From assembly GCF_003854275.1 (NCBI RefSeq), contig NZ_QTQP01000003.1, positions 124,001 through 188,000 of the forward strand: a stretch of 64,000 bases of DNA. The letters are read 5' to 3'. The notes beneath the pieces were generated by a model. It ran no database searches. It was not told the origin of the DNA and saw only the letters and a list, made by a program, of their open reading frames with translations. Positions 45,037 through 53,896 of this stretch are shown here, in pieces (position 1 is the stretch's first letter; each line of letters begins with the position of its first letter). A program made the position numbers and the translations under genes. Source of the stretch: Burkholderia sp. Bp8963 (GTDB taxonomy: Bacteria; Pseudomonadota; Gammaproteobacteria; Burkholderiales; Burkholderiaceae).

Positions 45037-45764
45037 GCGCGCGGATCCTGCTGCTCGGTGGCACCGGCGACGCGCTGAAGATCGCCCGCGCGCTTGGGCC
45101 CCGGCACGTGTACAGTCTCGCCGGGCTCGGCAAGGTGCCGGCCGATCTCGCGTGCGAAGTCCGCGTCGGCGGCTTCGGCGGGGCGGCGGGGCTGGCCGCA
45201 TACCTGCACGACGCCGGCATCGGCCTCGTGATCGACGCGACCCATCCGTATGCGGCGCGGATCAGCGCGAACGCGGCGGCCGCCGCGCGCGACGCGGGCG
45301 TGCCGTGCTGGGCGCTGCGCCGCGCGCCGTGGCAGCCGCAGCCGGGCGACGACTGGCGGATGGTCGACGACTGGGCCGGCATCGAGGCCGCGCTCGCGCC
45401 GTTTCGCCGGCCGCTGTTTACGCTCGGGCGCGAACCGCTCGCGCATCTCGACGCGATTCCTGCGCACCAGTTCTGGCTCGTGCGCTGCCTCGATCCGCAT
45501 CCGGGCAACGCGCACGCGCAGATCGTCGCCGCGCGTGGGCCGTTCACGCTCGACGGCGAGCGCGCGCTGTTCGCGCTCGCGGGCATCGACGTGATCGTCA
45601 GCAAGAACAGCGGCGGCAGCGCGACCGAAGCGAAGCTCGACGTCGCGCGCGAGCGCCGGCTGCCGGTGGTGATGCTGCGCCGGCCGCCGCTGCCCGATGT
45701 CGACCGCGCGTTCGACTCGCCCGCCGCGCTGCTCGAGGCGCTCGATCCGGCGGCACGCGCATGA
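45033..45764 (+). CDS. cobK: precorrin-6A (cobalt-precorrin-6A) reductase
   Basis: A 243-residue NADPH-dependent reductase of the corrin ring. It starts with [19 protein letters not shown] (nucleotide-binding loop), has [19 protein letters not shown], and [19 protein letters not shown] then [20 protein letters not shown] near the end; all are CobK/CbiJ hallmarks. The start ATG overlaps the cbiD stop (ATGA). After its stop a 12-bp repeat (3 units) fills most of the gap to cobM. Confidence 0.95.
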   Translation: MSARILLLGGTGDALKIARALGPRHVYSLAGLGKVPADLACEVRVGGFGGAAGLAAYLHDAGIGLVIDATHPYAARISANAAAAARDAGVPCWALRRAPWQPQPGDDWRMVDDWAGIEAALAPFRRPLFTLGREPLAHLDAIPAHQFWLVRCLDPHPGNAHAQIVAARGPFTLDGERALFALAGIDVIVSKNSGGSATEAKLDVARERRLPVVMLRRPPLPDVDRAFDSPAALLEALDPAARA

Positions 45765-45796
45765 CGCCGCACATGACGCCGCACATGATGCCGCGC
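45761..45796 (+). repeat. 12-bp repeat at the cobK-cobM junction
   Basis: Units ATGACGCCGCAC, ATGACGCCGCAC and ATGATGCCGCGC begin in the cobK stop region. They open an 18-codon frame (45761-45817) coupled to the cobK stop as ATGA; there is no reason yet to call it a gene. Confidence 0.8.
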
Positions 45797-45830
45797 AAGC
45801 GGTCGCAAACGAATTGACGGAGTTTTTTCG

Positions 45831-46559
45831 ATGACGGTGTATTTCATCGGCGCGGGTCCCGGCGACCCGGAGCTGATTACAGTGAAGGGCCAGCGCCTCG
45901 TGCGCACGTGCCCGGTGATCCTGTATGCGGGTTCGCTCGTGCCCGAGGCCGTGCTCGACGGCCATCGCGCGGAGCAGGTCGTCAACACGGCGGAGCTCGA
46001 TCTCGACGCGATCGTCGCGCTGCTCGCCGACGCGCACGCGAAAGGGCAGGACGTCGCGCGCGTGCATTCCGGCGATCCGTCGCTGTACGGTGCGATCGGC
46101 GAGCAGATCCGCCGGCTGAAGGTGCTCGGAATTCCGTATGAAATCGTGCCGGGCGTGACGGCCACCGCCGCGTGCGCGGCAACGCTCGGCTGCGAACTGA
46201 CGCTGCCCGGCATCGCGCAGACGGTGATCCTCACGCGCTACGCGGGCAAGACGACGATGCCGGAAGGCGAGGCGCTCGGCGCGCTGGCCGCGCATCGCGC
46301 GACGCTCGCGATCCATCTCGGCGTGCGCCATCTCGCGCGCATCGTCGACGAGGTGCTGCCGCATTACGGGCCCGATTGCCCGGTTGCGGTGATCTACCGC
46401 GCAAGCTGGCCCGACGAGGAGCGCGTCACCGGCACGCTTGCCGACATCGTCGGCAAGGTCGCGGGCACGCGCATCGAGCGCACCGCGCTGATTCTTATTG
46501 GCCGGGTGCTCGATGCGGAAGGCTTTGCCGATTCGACGCTGTACGCAAGCGCGGGCTGA
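45831..46559 (+). CDS. cobM: precorrin-4 C11-methyltransferase
   Basis: A 242-residue SAM-dependent methyltransferase. Conserved blocks are VYFIGAGPGDPELITVKGQRL, VARVHSGDPSLYGAIGEQI, VPGVTATAACAATLGCELTLPG and TLAIHLGVRHLARIV. It methylates C11 of precorrin-4 to give precorrin-5. It is the last gene of the rightward operon, 66 bp after cobK, and is followed by a hairpin that may terminate it against the convergent MFS gene. Confidence 0.95.
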   Translation: MTVYFIGAGPGDPELITVKGQRLVRTCPVILYAGSLVPEAVLDGHRAEQVVNTAELDLDAIVALLADAHAKGQDVARVHSGDPSLYGAIGEQIRRLKVLGIPYEIVPGVTATAACAATLGCELTLPGIAQTVILTRYAGKTTMPEGEALGALAAHRATLAIHLGVRHLARIVDEVLPHYGPDCPVAVIYRASWPDEERVTGTLADIVGKVAGTRIERTALILIGRVLDAEGFADSTLYASAG

Positions 46560-46585
46560 AGCAGCGTCCCGTCAATGATCGGCGG

Positions 46586-46605
46586 CGGCCGGGCAGCGCC
46601 GGCCG
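46586..46605. terminator. hairpin between convergent cobM and MFS genes
   Basis: CGGCCGG and CCGGCCG pair over 7 bp with loop GCAGCG. It lies 27 bp after cobM and 30 bp after the MFS stop, so it could serve both directions. There is no T-run. Confidence 0.45.
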
Positions 46606-46634
46606 TCATTCACGCACCGGCGCGGCGCCTCCGC

Positions 46635-47807
46635 TCACGCGCGCGCGACGCGCCGCGCAACCTGCGGCGCGAAGCCGGCCGCGAGCGCGAACAGCGCGAT
46701 GCACAGGCACGCCATCGCGATCCACGCGGGCGTCAGGTCCGCGAGATGCTGCCGGACGATCCCCGCCGCGAACGGAAACAGCCCCGCAATCAGGTAGCCG
46801 ATACCTTGCACGAAACCGGTCAGCGGCGCCGTGTCGGCCGGCGTCGCCGCATGGTCGACCGTGACGATCAGCGACAGCGGGAACAGCGCGCCGATGCCCG
46901 CGCCCATCAGCAGCGCGGCGGGCAGCGCGAGCCGCTCCGGTTCCACGAGCATCAGCACGAGCCCGACGAGCAGCGCCGCGATTGCCGCGATCAGCGCCGG
47001 CCGGCGATCGGGCACGCGGTCGATCGTCGCGGATATCGTCAGGCCGGCCACGACTTCCGCGAGCGTGACGCCGCCGAGCAGTCCGCCCGCCGCCGCGGGC
47101 GACCAGCCGAGCCGCATGTAGAACGGCGGCAGCCACGCGAGCACGAGCGTATACGCGCCGGTCGCAATCCCGAAGAACAGCGCAAGCCGCCACGCACGTG
47201 CGGAGCGCGACGGCTGCGACGCGGTGGCGGACGGCGCGGCGATCGCCACGCCGCCGCGGCTCGCGACCGGCCACGCGAGTGCGGCCACGACCGCCGGCAC
47301 GACCCAGCACGCGAGCGCCGCGAGCCAGCCCCAGCGCGTCGCGACAAGCGGCGCGGCCACACTTGCAAGCACCGCGCCGCCCATGATCGACGTCGAGTAG
47401 ACGCCCATCACGCCGCCGATGCGCGTCGCAAAGTTGGCCTTCACGAAACCGGGCAGCAGCGCCTGCACCATCGCAATGCCGACGCCCGCGCAGCATGCGC
47501 TCGCGAGCAGCAGCCACGCATGCTGCGCACCGACGCGCGCCGCGCACGCGAGCCCCATCAGCACGATGCCGATTCCCACGCCGCCCGCGATCCCGGGCGA
47601 GCGCTGCAGGCGGCGCGCGCATAGTGCGCCGAGCCCCATCAGCACGATCGGGATCGTCGTGAGCAGGCTCGCCGTGCTGTCGGCGATGCCGGTCGCGCGC
47701 TGGATCATGTCGAGCAGCGGGCCGACCGCCGCGAGCGCGGGGCGCAGGTTCAGCCCGACCAGCACGATGGCGGCGAGCCGCCATCCGGGTGTATTGAAAC
47801 GATTCAT
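46635..47807 (-). CDS. MFS transporter, CynX/NimT type
   Basis: A 390-residue, 12-helix major facilitator with the CynX/NimT-like start WRLAAIVLVGLNLRPALAAVGPLL and LLTTIPIVLMGLGALCARRL. The start at 47807 has a GAGGG site upstream. Members carry cyanate, nitroimidazole or unknown drugs. It is divergent from a MarR gene, and the intergenic region has two near-identical operator palindromes, so it is probably induced by a compound sensed by that repressor. The substrate is unknown. Confidence 0.88.
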   Translation of the reverse strand: MNRFNTPGWRLAAIVLVGLNLRPALAAVGPLLDMIQRATGIADSTASLLTTIPIVLMGLGALCARRLQRSPGIAGGVGIGIVLMGLACAARVGAQHAWLLLASACCAGVGIAMVQALLPGFVKANFATRIGGVMGVYSTSIMGGAVLASVAAPLVATRWGWLAALACWVVPAVVAALAWPVASRGGVAIAAPSATASQPSRSARAWRLALFFGIATGAYTLVLAWLPPFYMRLGWSPAAAGGLLGGVTLAEVVAGLTISATIDRVPDRRPALIAAIAALLVGLVLMLVEPERLALPAALLMGAGIGALFPLSLIVTVDHAATPADTAPLTGFVQGIGYLIAGLFPFAAGIVRQHLADLTPAWIAMACLCIALFALAAGFAPQVARRVARA

Positions 47808-47867
47808 CGTATAGCCCTCGGTGTCAAACGCGGCGCCGAATCGTGGTGCCGCGCGTTTTCGTGTAAA

Positions 47868-47915
47868 TTGTCTCGACGTCAAGATAAATGCCGATTTATC
47901 TCGACGTCAAGATAA
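47868..47915. promoter_or_regulatory. two MarR-type operator palindromes
   Basis: TTGTCTCGACGTCAAGATAA at 47868-47887 and TTATCTCGACGTCAAGATAA at 47896-47915 differ by one base and lie 28 bp apart. Each is a near-perfect dyad around GACGTC. They sit between the MFS gene and its divergent MarR gene, the expected place for autoregulation and efflux control. Confidence 0.8.
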
Positions 47916-47936
47916 CTTGTTCGCCGAGGAGGGTTA

Positions 47937-48473
47937 ATGGATGGCACCTCAATGGAGGGAACGTCAATGGATCGAGCCGCACAGGCAGTCGCGCAATGGC
48001 GCGACGCGCGTCCGGATCTCGACGCATCGTCGATGCTCGTGATGGGGCGGATGCAGGAAGTGGCGCTCGTGATTGCGCGCGACCGTCTCAATCCGCTGTT
48101 TGCGCGCTACGGGATGCAGCCGGGGGAATTCGACGTGCTCGCGACGCTGCGCCGCAGCGGCGCGCCGTTCGCGCTGACGCCGACCGCGCTGTACGACGCG
48201 CTGATGATGTCGTCGGGCGGCATGACTGCGCGCATCGACCGGCTGCAGAAGGCCGGCTGGGTCGAGCGCCGGCCGAATCCGGCCGACGGGCGCGGCACGC
48301 TCGTCGCGCTGACGGACGCGGGCCGCGCGCTGATCGATGACGCCGTGGTCGCGCATGTCGACAACCAGCGGGCGATGCTCGCGTCGCTGACCGACGAGGA
48401 AGAGGCGCAGCTCGCGCGGCTGCTCGGCAAGTTGCTGGCGGGATTGGGCGAGGCCGGCGGCGATCCCGACTAG
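47937..48473 (+). CDS. MarR family transcriptional regulator
   Basis: A winged-helix protein of 168-178 residues with LTPTALYDALMMSSGGMTARIDRLQKAGWVER (recognition helix region) and the wing NPADGRGTLVALTDAG. Three in-frame ATGs (47937, 47952, 47967) are possible starts; the first follows GAGGAGGG 6 bp upstream and is used here. It is divergent from an MFS efflux gene with two shared operators. The ligand is unknown. The long N-terminal part (to about residue 60) resembles the DUF-type extension seen in some MarR proteins for aromatic compounds. Confidence 0.9.
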   Translation: MDGTSMEGTSMDRAAQAVAQWRDARPDLDASSMLVMGRMQEVALVIARDRLNPLFARYGMQPGEFDVLATLRRSGAPFALTPTALYDALMMSSGGMTARIDRLQKAGWVERRPNPADGRGTLVALTDAGRALIDDAVVAHVDNQRAMLASLTDEEEAQLARLLGKLLAGLGEAGGDPD

Positions 48474-48607
48474 GCGGCTGCATCGCCGGTTGCGGCGCGG
48501 CGGTGACTCACGCTGCGGTTCGGGAATTCGGGGAACGGCCGGCCGGGCTGCGCGACGCGGCGGGTATGCGGTGGCCGGCGCGGCGAACGCGCGACCGGCC
48601 GGGCCGA

Positions 48608-49312
48608 TCAGTCGCGCGCAGGAATATTGAGCCCGCGTGCGACGGCCGGGCGCGCAACGAACGCGTCGAGCGCGCGCGCCACGTGGCGGAATTCGCCGAA
48701 GCCGACCAGGTCGCCCGCTTCGTAGAAGCCGACGAGGTTGCGCACCCACGGGAAGATCGCGATGTCGGCGATCGTGTACGTGTCGCCCATCATCCACTTG
48801 CGCTGCGCGAGGTGCGCGTCGAGCACGCCGAGCAGGCGCTTCGACTCGGCGACGTAGCGGTCGCGCGGACGCTTGTCCTCGTAGTCGCGGCCCGCAAACT
48901 TGTGGAAGAAGCCGACCTGGCCGAACATCGGGCCGATGCCGCCCATCTGGAACATCACCCACTGGATCGTCTCGTAGCGGCCCGCGAGATCCTTCGGGAT
49001 CAGCTGGCCGGTCTTGTCGGCGAGGTAGATCAGGATCGCGCCGGATTCGAACAGCGCGAGCGGCTTGCCGTCCGGGCCGTTCGGGTCGATGATCGCCGGG
49101 ATCTTGTTGTTCGGGTTCAGCGACAGGAAGGCCGGCGACAGCTGGTCGTTCGTGTCGAAGCGCACGAGATGCGGCTCGTACGGCAGGCCGGTTTCCTCGA
49201 GCATGATCGACACCTTGACGCCGTTCGGCGTCGGCAGCGAGTACAGCTGCAGGCGGTCGGGCTGCTGGGCCGGCCATTTTTGCGTGATCGGGAAGGCGGA
49301 CAGGTCGGGCAT
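48608..49312 (-). CDS. glutathione S-transferase (YfcG/YghU-like)
   Basis: A 234-residue GST. The N-terminal thioredoxin-fold domain has LQLYSLPTPNGVKVSIMLEE, where Thr/Asn take the place of a catalytic Tyr/Cys as in the nu-class YfcG/YghU type; NPNNKIPAIID and LFESGAILIYLADK bind glutathione. The helical C-terminal domain has MMGDTYTIADIAIFPWV. Nu-class members act as disulfide or peroxide reductases. It appears to be a single-gene unit between the MarR gene and the porin. Confidence 0.92.
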   Translation of the reverse strand: MPDLSAFPITQKWPAQQPDRLQLYSLPTPNGVKVSIMLEETGLPYEPHLVRFDTNDQLSPAFLSLNPNNKIPAIIDPNGPDGKPLALFESGAILIYLADKTGQLIPKDLAGRYETIQWVMFQMGGIGPMFGQVGFFHKFAGRDYEDKRPRDRYVAESKRLLGVLDAHLAQRKWMMGDTYTIADIAIFPWVRNLVGFYEAGDLVGFGEFRHVARALDAFVARPAVARGLNIPARD

Positions 49313-49590
49313 GGAAGATTCGCTCGTCGAGATGGATCATCCGCGATCCGCCGCACCGCGGCGTGACGCGCCCGTCCGCGAGAGCGGAACGGGGCGGCGA
49401 TGCCGGGCGGCGCGGCGGGGCGCGCCAAGCCGGCCACTGTAGCCGATCTGCGCAATCGGTGCAGCCGGCGGGCGCCGGGGCTTGCTTGCCGTAAGCTTCG
49501 CCGCCGGCCGTGCGCACCGGGTCGGGCGTCCTGAACGAGGCGTCTCCGGGTACGCGCCCCGAGCCAGGCGCCCCCAGCTACGCGCCCCGC

Positions 49591-50715
49591 TCAAAAGTTA
49601 TGCCGGATCCCGATCATCGCGGCCGTCGTGCCGACACCCGGCGCGACCGGCTGCCCGTACGCGAGCATCTGGTCCATCGTGCCGCGGTTGTTCACGTGGC
49701 CGACCTGCGCATAAACCATCGTGCGCTTCGACAGGCTGTAGTCGGCCGCCAGCACGACCGACGTCGATTTGTTCGCCGAACGATTGCGGTCCTTCAGGTA
49801 GTACACGGCCGACGTGACCTGCAGCGCGGGCGTGAAGCGATAGCCGACACCGGCCGACAGCATGTCGAAATTCGCCTGGTCCGAATGCGCCGGATTCTTG
49901 CCGTTCCCGTACGACGCGGACACCGAGAAATCGTGGATCGTATACTTCGCGCCGAAGTACATGAAGCGGTTGTTGTTCACGCCGGTCGGCGTCGAGCCGG
50001 GCGCCGGATTCGCATCGTGGCCGTTGTAGTAGACGGCCGCGGCATTCAGTCCGTAGTTCGAGTACTTGAGCACGACCGACTCGCGCGTGCCGCCCTGGAT
50101 CTGCCCGGCGACGCCGCCCGGCGCATATTCGAGCGCGATCGATACGCCGCCGAACGTCGGCGACTGGTAGACGAGCGCATTGCTGTCGTACAGCGCGCCG
50201 ATCGCGCCGTTGGTGCTCGTGCCGGGCCAGCCCGCCGCAGTGTTGATGCCGAGCCATGCCGTCAGCGTGCTGCCGAAGAACTCCGCGTTGCGCACGTCGG
50301 TATCGGCCATCGCGTAGATCATCGGCACGATCTGGCGGCCCGCGGTGAATGTGCCGAACGGGCCGGACACGCCGACCGACGCGACCTGGTTGAAGATCGC
50401 GACCGCGCCCGGCGTGTCGCTCAACTGGAGCTTGCCGGTGCCGCTGTCGAACGAGCCCTGCAGCTTGAAATTGATCGCATACCCGCCGCCGATGTCCTCA
50501 CGCCCCTTGATTCCCCAGAAGCTCGAATAGATCCCGCCGTCCTTCATCCGGAACACCTTGCCGGTGTTCGGCGCGGTGGGGCTGAACGAAGCGGCCGAGG
50601 TGCTCTGGTACAGCATGCCCGTATCGACCACGCCGTACAGCGTGACGGAGGATTGCGCGTGCGCGCCCGCCGAACAGGCGGCAAGCGCGGCGAGCGCGGC
50701 CAGTTTCGTCTTCAT
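49591..50715 (-). CDS. outer-membrane porin (Burkholderia OmpC-like)
   Basis: A 374-residue general porin. A signal peptide (MKTKLAALAALAACSAGAHA) is followed by QSSVTLYGVVDTGM, the standard beginning of burkholderial 16-strand porins; GGIYSSFWGIKGREDIGGGYAINFKLQGSF and the C-terminal MIGIRHNF with terminal Phe complete it. GGAG lies before the start at 50715. It lies downstream of, and on the same strand as, the large LuxR regulator (about 200 bp gap). It would let small hydrophilic solutes in and may be controlled with the catabolic genes nearby. Confidence 0.93.
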   Translation of the reverse strand: MKTKLAALAALAACSAGAHAQSSVTLYGVVDTGMLYQSTSAASFSPTAPNTGKVFRMKDGGIYSSFWGIKGREDIGGGYAINFKLQGSFDSGTGKLQLSDTPGAVAIFNQVASVGVSGPFGTFTAGRQIVPMIYAMADTDVRNAEFFGSTLTAWLGINTAAGWPGTSTNGAIGALYDSNALVYQSPTFGGVSIALEYAPGGVAGQIQGGTRESVVLKYSNYGLNAAAVYYNGHDANPAPGSTPTGVNNNRFMYFGAKYTIHDFSVSASYGNGKNPAHSDQANFDMLSAGVGYRFTPALQVTSAVYYLKDRNRSANKSTSVVLAADYSLSKRTMVYAQVGHVNNRGTMDQMLAYGQPVAPGVGTTAAMIGIRHNF

Positions 50716-50913
50716 CGAAGTCTCCATATTGGTGTGATGGCCGGACGGGAGCGAGCCTGCCCGGTTCAAGCGGGGGAAATCGTCAGGCGAGGTGCGCCGA
50801 CGTCGCGGGCGACGTCGGGTTGCGTCATGCGGAAAGACTACGCAAAGGCGCGCGGCCGCTCCCCCCCACGCGCGGGGGGCAGGGTTACGGAGAATCGACG
50901 GGGAAGGGAGGCG

Positions 50914-53625
50914 CTACTGCGCGCTTTCGAGGAGACCGAGCACCAGCGCGCGGCGCACCGCATGCTTGCGGGAACTGGCGTCGAGCTTGCCGAACAGGTT
51001 CTTCAGGTGCCATTTCACGGTTTCCTCGCCGACGGCGAGCGCGACCGCGATTTCCTTGTTCGACAGGTTGCGCGCGAGCAATTCGAGGATCGCGCGCTCC
51101 TTCGGCGTCAGCACGACGCTCGGCACCGCGCGCGGTCCGGCGGCGCTGCGCGGCGCGGGCGGCACGACGCGCGGCGGCGGCAACGCATGGCGCGTCTGGC
51201 CCGCCAGGCCCGCGCCCGCGGCGTCCTCGTCGCTGACCCGGCGCGCCCAGTCCGCGACGGCCGGATGCGCGTCGGCAAGCGTGCGCGTCAGGCCGAACAC
51301 GTCCGCGAGGTTCATCGCCTCGACGAGCCGCGCGCGGCCGCCCTGGCCCGACTGCTCGAGCGCGAACGCGTTGAGCGCCATGATCTCGATGCGCGCGCGG
51401 CCGACGTTCATCTCGCGGGCGAGCGCCGCCGCTTCGTCGAGCGCCGCACATGCGTCGTCCCAGCGGCGCGCGGCAAGCGCCGCGCCCGCATGCGCGGTCG
51501 CCTGCAGCAGCACGACGGGGCGCCGCCACAGCGGCCCGTGCGCCGGGAATTCGGCCGCGGCGATCGCATCGATCCGCTCGACCAGCGCGTGACAGGTCGC
51601 CTCGCGGTAGCGCGCCGCGTGGATCCGCACCTGCTCGGCGAGGCTCGCGACCGACAGCCGCGGCAGCTCGCGGGCGACGCCCATCGCGTCCAGCGCTTCG
51701 AGCAGGTCGATCGCGCGATGCTCGACGCCGCGCAGCATCGCGATGCGCGCCGCGGTGCAGTAGCCGAGCAGCACCGTGTCGGGGATGCCCGCGTGCTCGA
51801 GCACGTCGAGCCGGTTCGCGAGCAGCGCGGCCGCCTGGTCGACGCGATCGGCCTCGTACGCGATCGCCGCGCACAGTGCGGCGAACATGCAGGTCAGCGG
51901 ATGGCGGCGGCCGAGATCGGCTTCCGCGCGGGCCAGCGCGGGCGACAGCACGTCGTCCGCGAGTTGCACCTGTCCTTCCGACAGGTAGCTGAGGCCGGTG
52001 ATCAGCTCGCCCCAGCGCGCGACATAGCCGAACCCGGCCGCCGTTTCGCCGCGCGGCGCGCTCTGCTGGAAGCGGCGCGCCTGCGCCGGCTCGCCGAGGA
52101 TGATCGCGCGCGCCGACAGCCGGTTCGCGTGCATCTGCGCGAGCCAGGTCGCGGCCGGCGGCGCAAACTCGGCCCACGGCTCGAACAGCTCGACGAACCG
52201 GTCGATCTCGTCCGCGTAATACGCGGCCGCGCTCAGGATCAGCGCGCATTCGTAACGCATCGCGCGCGGCGTGTCGGGCGCCGCGAGGATGCCCGCGATC
52301 TGGCGACGCGCCTCGACGTGCCGCTCGCCGAGCGCCAGTGCCCACGCAACCGCGACCCGCAGCGTCGGGCGCTTGTCGAGCTCCGCGTCGGGCAGGCGCG
52401 CGAGCCAGTCGAGCACGTCGTTGATGCGGCCTTCCTTGATCGCGTCCTCGAGGCAGCGCTGCGCGAGCGCATAAGCCGTCTCGAGCTGGCCGGCCGCATA
52501 CGCATGGCGGGCCGCCTCGTCCGTCATCCCGTGCGCGTCGAGCCAGCCGGCCGCGCGCGCGTGCAGGCCGCTGCGCACCGCGTCCGGGCCGGCCGCGAGG
52601 CGATCGCGCAGCGCGTCGCGCACGAGCGGATGCAGCCGGCACCAGTCCGAGTCGTCCGACGCGATGAACAGCGGCGTGTCGCGGGCGAGGCGGGCGAGGC
52701 GCGCGGACGCGCCGGCATCGTCGAGCAGCGCGTCGCACAGCGACGGGTGCAGCCGGTCGACGACGCTCACGTGCGTGAGGAACGTCGTATCGTCGGCGGA
52801 CAGGTTTGCAAGCAGCAACTCGACGAGCCGGTCGCGCGTGCCGCCCGCGCGCGCGGCGAGCGCGTCGACGGCCTGGCGCGGATCGGCCGCGCGCGCCATC
52901 GCGGCCATCGCGAGCTGCAGCCCGAGCGGCCAGCCGTCGACGCGCTCGAACAGCCGCGCGCACGCATCGGCATCGACGCGCTGCGCGAAGCGCGCGCCGA
53001 CGAGCGCGATCGTCTCGTCGAGCGTGAAGCGCAGCCAGTCGGCGCCGACCAGCAGGCACTGGCCGCCCGCGAGCAGGTCAGCGGCCGCCTGGTCGAGCCC
53101 GCGCCGCGCGGCGACGACGACGCGCAGGTTCTGCGGCGCGTTGTGCAGCACGTAGGTCAGCGCGTCGAGGCCGGCGGCCGGCAGCCGCTCCGCCTCGTCG
53201 ACGATCAGCAGCGCATCGATCGACAGTTGCGCGACTTCGGCGAGCCACGCGGTCATCCCTTCCAGCGCGCGTGCCGCATCGGGCGCGCCGCGCGCGATCA
53301 GGCGTCCGAACGCGGGCCGCGCGCAGCCGGTCCGCACGGCCTGCACGAGCCCCTGCAGCAGCCGCGGCGCGTCGTCGCGCTCGTCCGCCGACAGCCACAC
53401 GACCGCGCGGCCGAGCGCCAGGTATTCGCGGCGCCATTGCGCGAGCAGCGACGTCTTGCCGTAGCCGGCCGGCGCCTGCACGAGCGTGATCGGGCGTTCG
53501 TCGCAGCCCGGCGCGGCGAGGCTCAGCCGCGCGCGGGCGAGCAGTTGCGCCGGCACGCGCGGCGCGGTCGTTTTCAGGACCAGCTCGGTGGGGGCGGTAT
53601 CGACGCGATCGGGTGGGTGGGCCAT
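50914..53625 (-). CDS. MalT-like LuxR-family transcriptional activator (STAND ATPase)
   Basis: A 903-residue regulator. An N-terminal STAND/NB-ARC-type ATPase has the P-loop VQAPAGYGKTSLLAQW (residues 49-64) and WLSADERDD. A long TPR-like helical middle follows, and a C-terminal LuxR helix-turn-helix (LTPKERAILELLARNLSNKE, ending about 20 residues before the C-terminus). Such proteins sense a small inducer and activate catabolic genes, as MalT does for maltose. It is divergent from the Usp/oxidoreductase/BKACE genes, which are its most likely targets. Inducer unknown. Confidence 0.92.
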   Translation of the reverse strand: MAHPPDRVDTAPTELVLKTTAPRVPAQLLARARLSLAAPGCDERPITLVQAPAGYGKTSLLAQWRREYLALGRAVVWLSADERDDAPRLLQGLVQAVRTGCARPAFGRLIARGAPDAARALEGMTAWLAEVAQLSIDALLIVDEAERLPAAGLDALTYVLHNAPQNLRVVVAARRGLDQAAADLLAGGQCLLVGADWLRFTLDETIALVGARFAQRVDADACARLFERVDGWPLGLQLAMAAMARAADPRQAVDALAARAGGTRDRLVELLLANLSADDTTFLTHVSVVDRLHPSLCDALLDDAGASARLARLARDTPLFIASDDSDWCRLHPLVRDALRDRLAAGPDAVRSGLHARAAGWLDAHGMTDEAARHAYAAGQLETAYALAQRCLEDAIKEGRINDVLDWLARLPDAELDKRPTLRVAVAWALALGERHVEARRQIAGILAAPDTPRAMRYECALILSAAAYYADEIDRFVELFEPWAEFAPPAATWLAQMHANRLSARAIILGEPAQARRFQQSAPRGETAAGFGYVARWGELITGLSYLSEGQVQLADDVLSPALARAEADLGRRHPLTCMFAALCAAIAYEADRVDQAAALLANRLDVLEHAGIPDTVLLGYCTAARIAMLRGVEHRAIDLLEALDAMGVARELPRLSVASLAEQVRIHAARYREATCHALVERIDAIAAAEFPAHGPLWRRPVVLLQATAHAGAALAARRWDDACAALDEAAALAREMNVGRARIEIMALNAFALEQSGQGGRARLVEAMNLADVFGLTRTLADAHPAVADWARRVSDEDAAGAGLAGQTRHALPPPRVVPPAPRSAAGPRAVPSVVLTPKERAILELLARNLSNKEIAVALAVGEETVKWHLKNLFGKLDASSRKHAVRRALVLGLLESAQ

Positions 53626-53832
53626 CTGCGGAGCAAGTCGGGAAGCTAGTCGGGGGAGCAGGTCGGAATCCCGGCCGTGCCGTGCTGGCCAGCGTCCGGT
53701 GTGGAACGTGGAGGGAAGGATCGGTCGAACCCCCTCCTTGCGTCAATCCCCCCCGTCGCGAGTGGGGCCGCAACGGCCCCGCGCCGATAGCATGGGTTCC
53801 GACGAATCACGAATCCGACGAGGAGAGCCCCC

Positions 53833-53883
53833 ATGACGACTGCATCGACCGGCACGCGAACCCGCGTCCCGCTCGCCGGATAA
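53833..53883 (+). other. 16-codon frame with strong ribosome binding site
   Basis: ATG at 53833 follows a GAGGAGAG site at the right distance and the frame ends in TAA after MTTASTGTRTRVPLAG. It stops 13 bp before the Usp/hemerythrin start. It could be a leader peptide or a chance frame; the good Shine-Dalgarno is the only support. Confidence 0.3.
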
Positions 53884-53896
53884 GCGGAGCAGCACG

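Noticed and set aside
49510..53649. Very long open frame (1379 codons) on the plus strand
   Set aside because: It is the antisense of the porin and the MalT-like regulator. Its translation is Arg/Ala/Glu-rich with no domain, an effect of high G+C third positions; the minus-strand genes have clear motifs.
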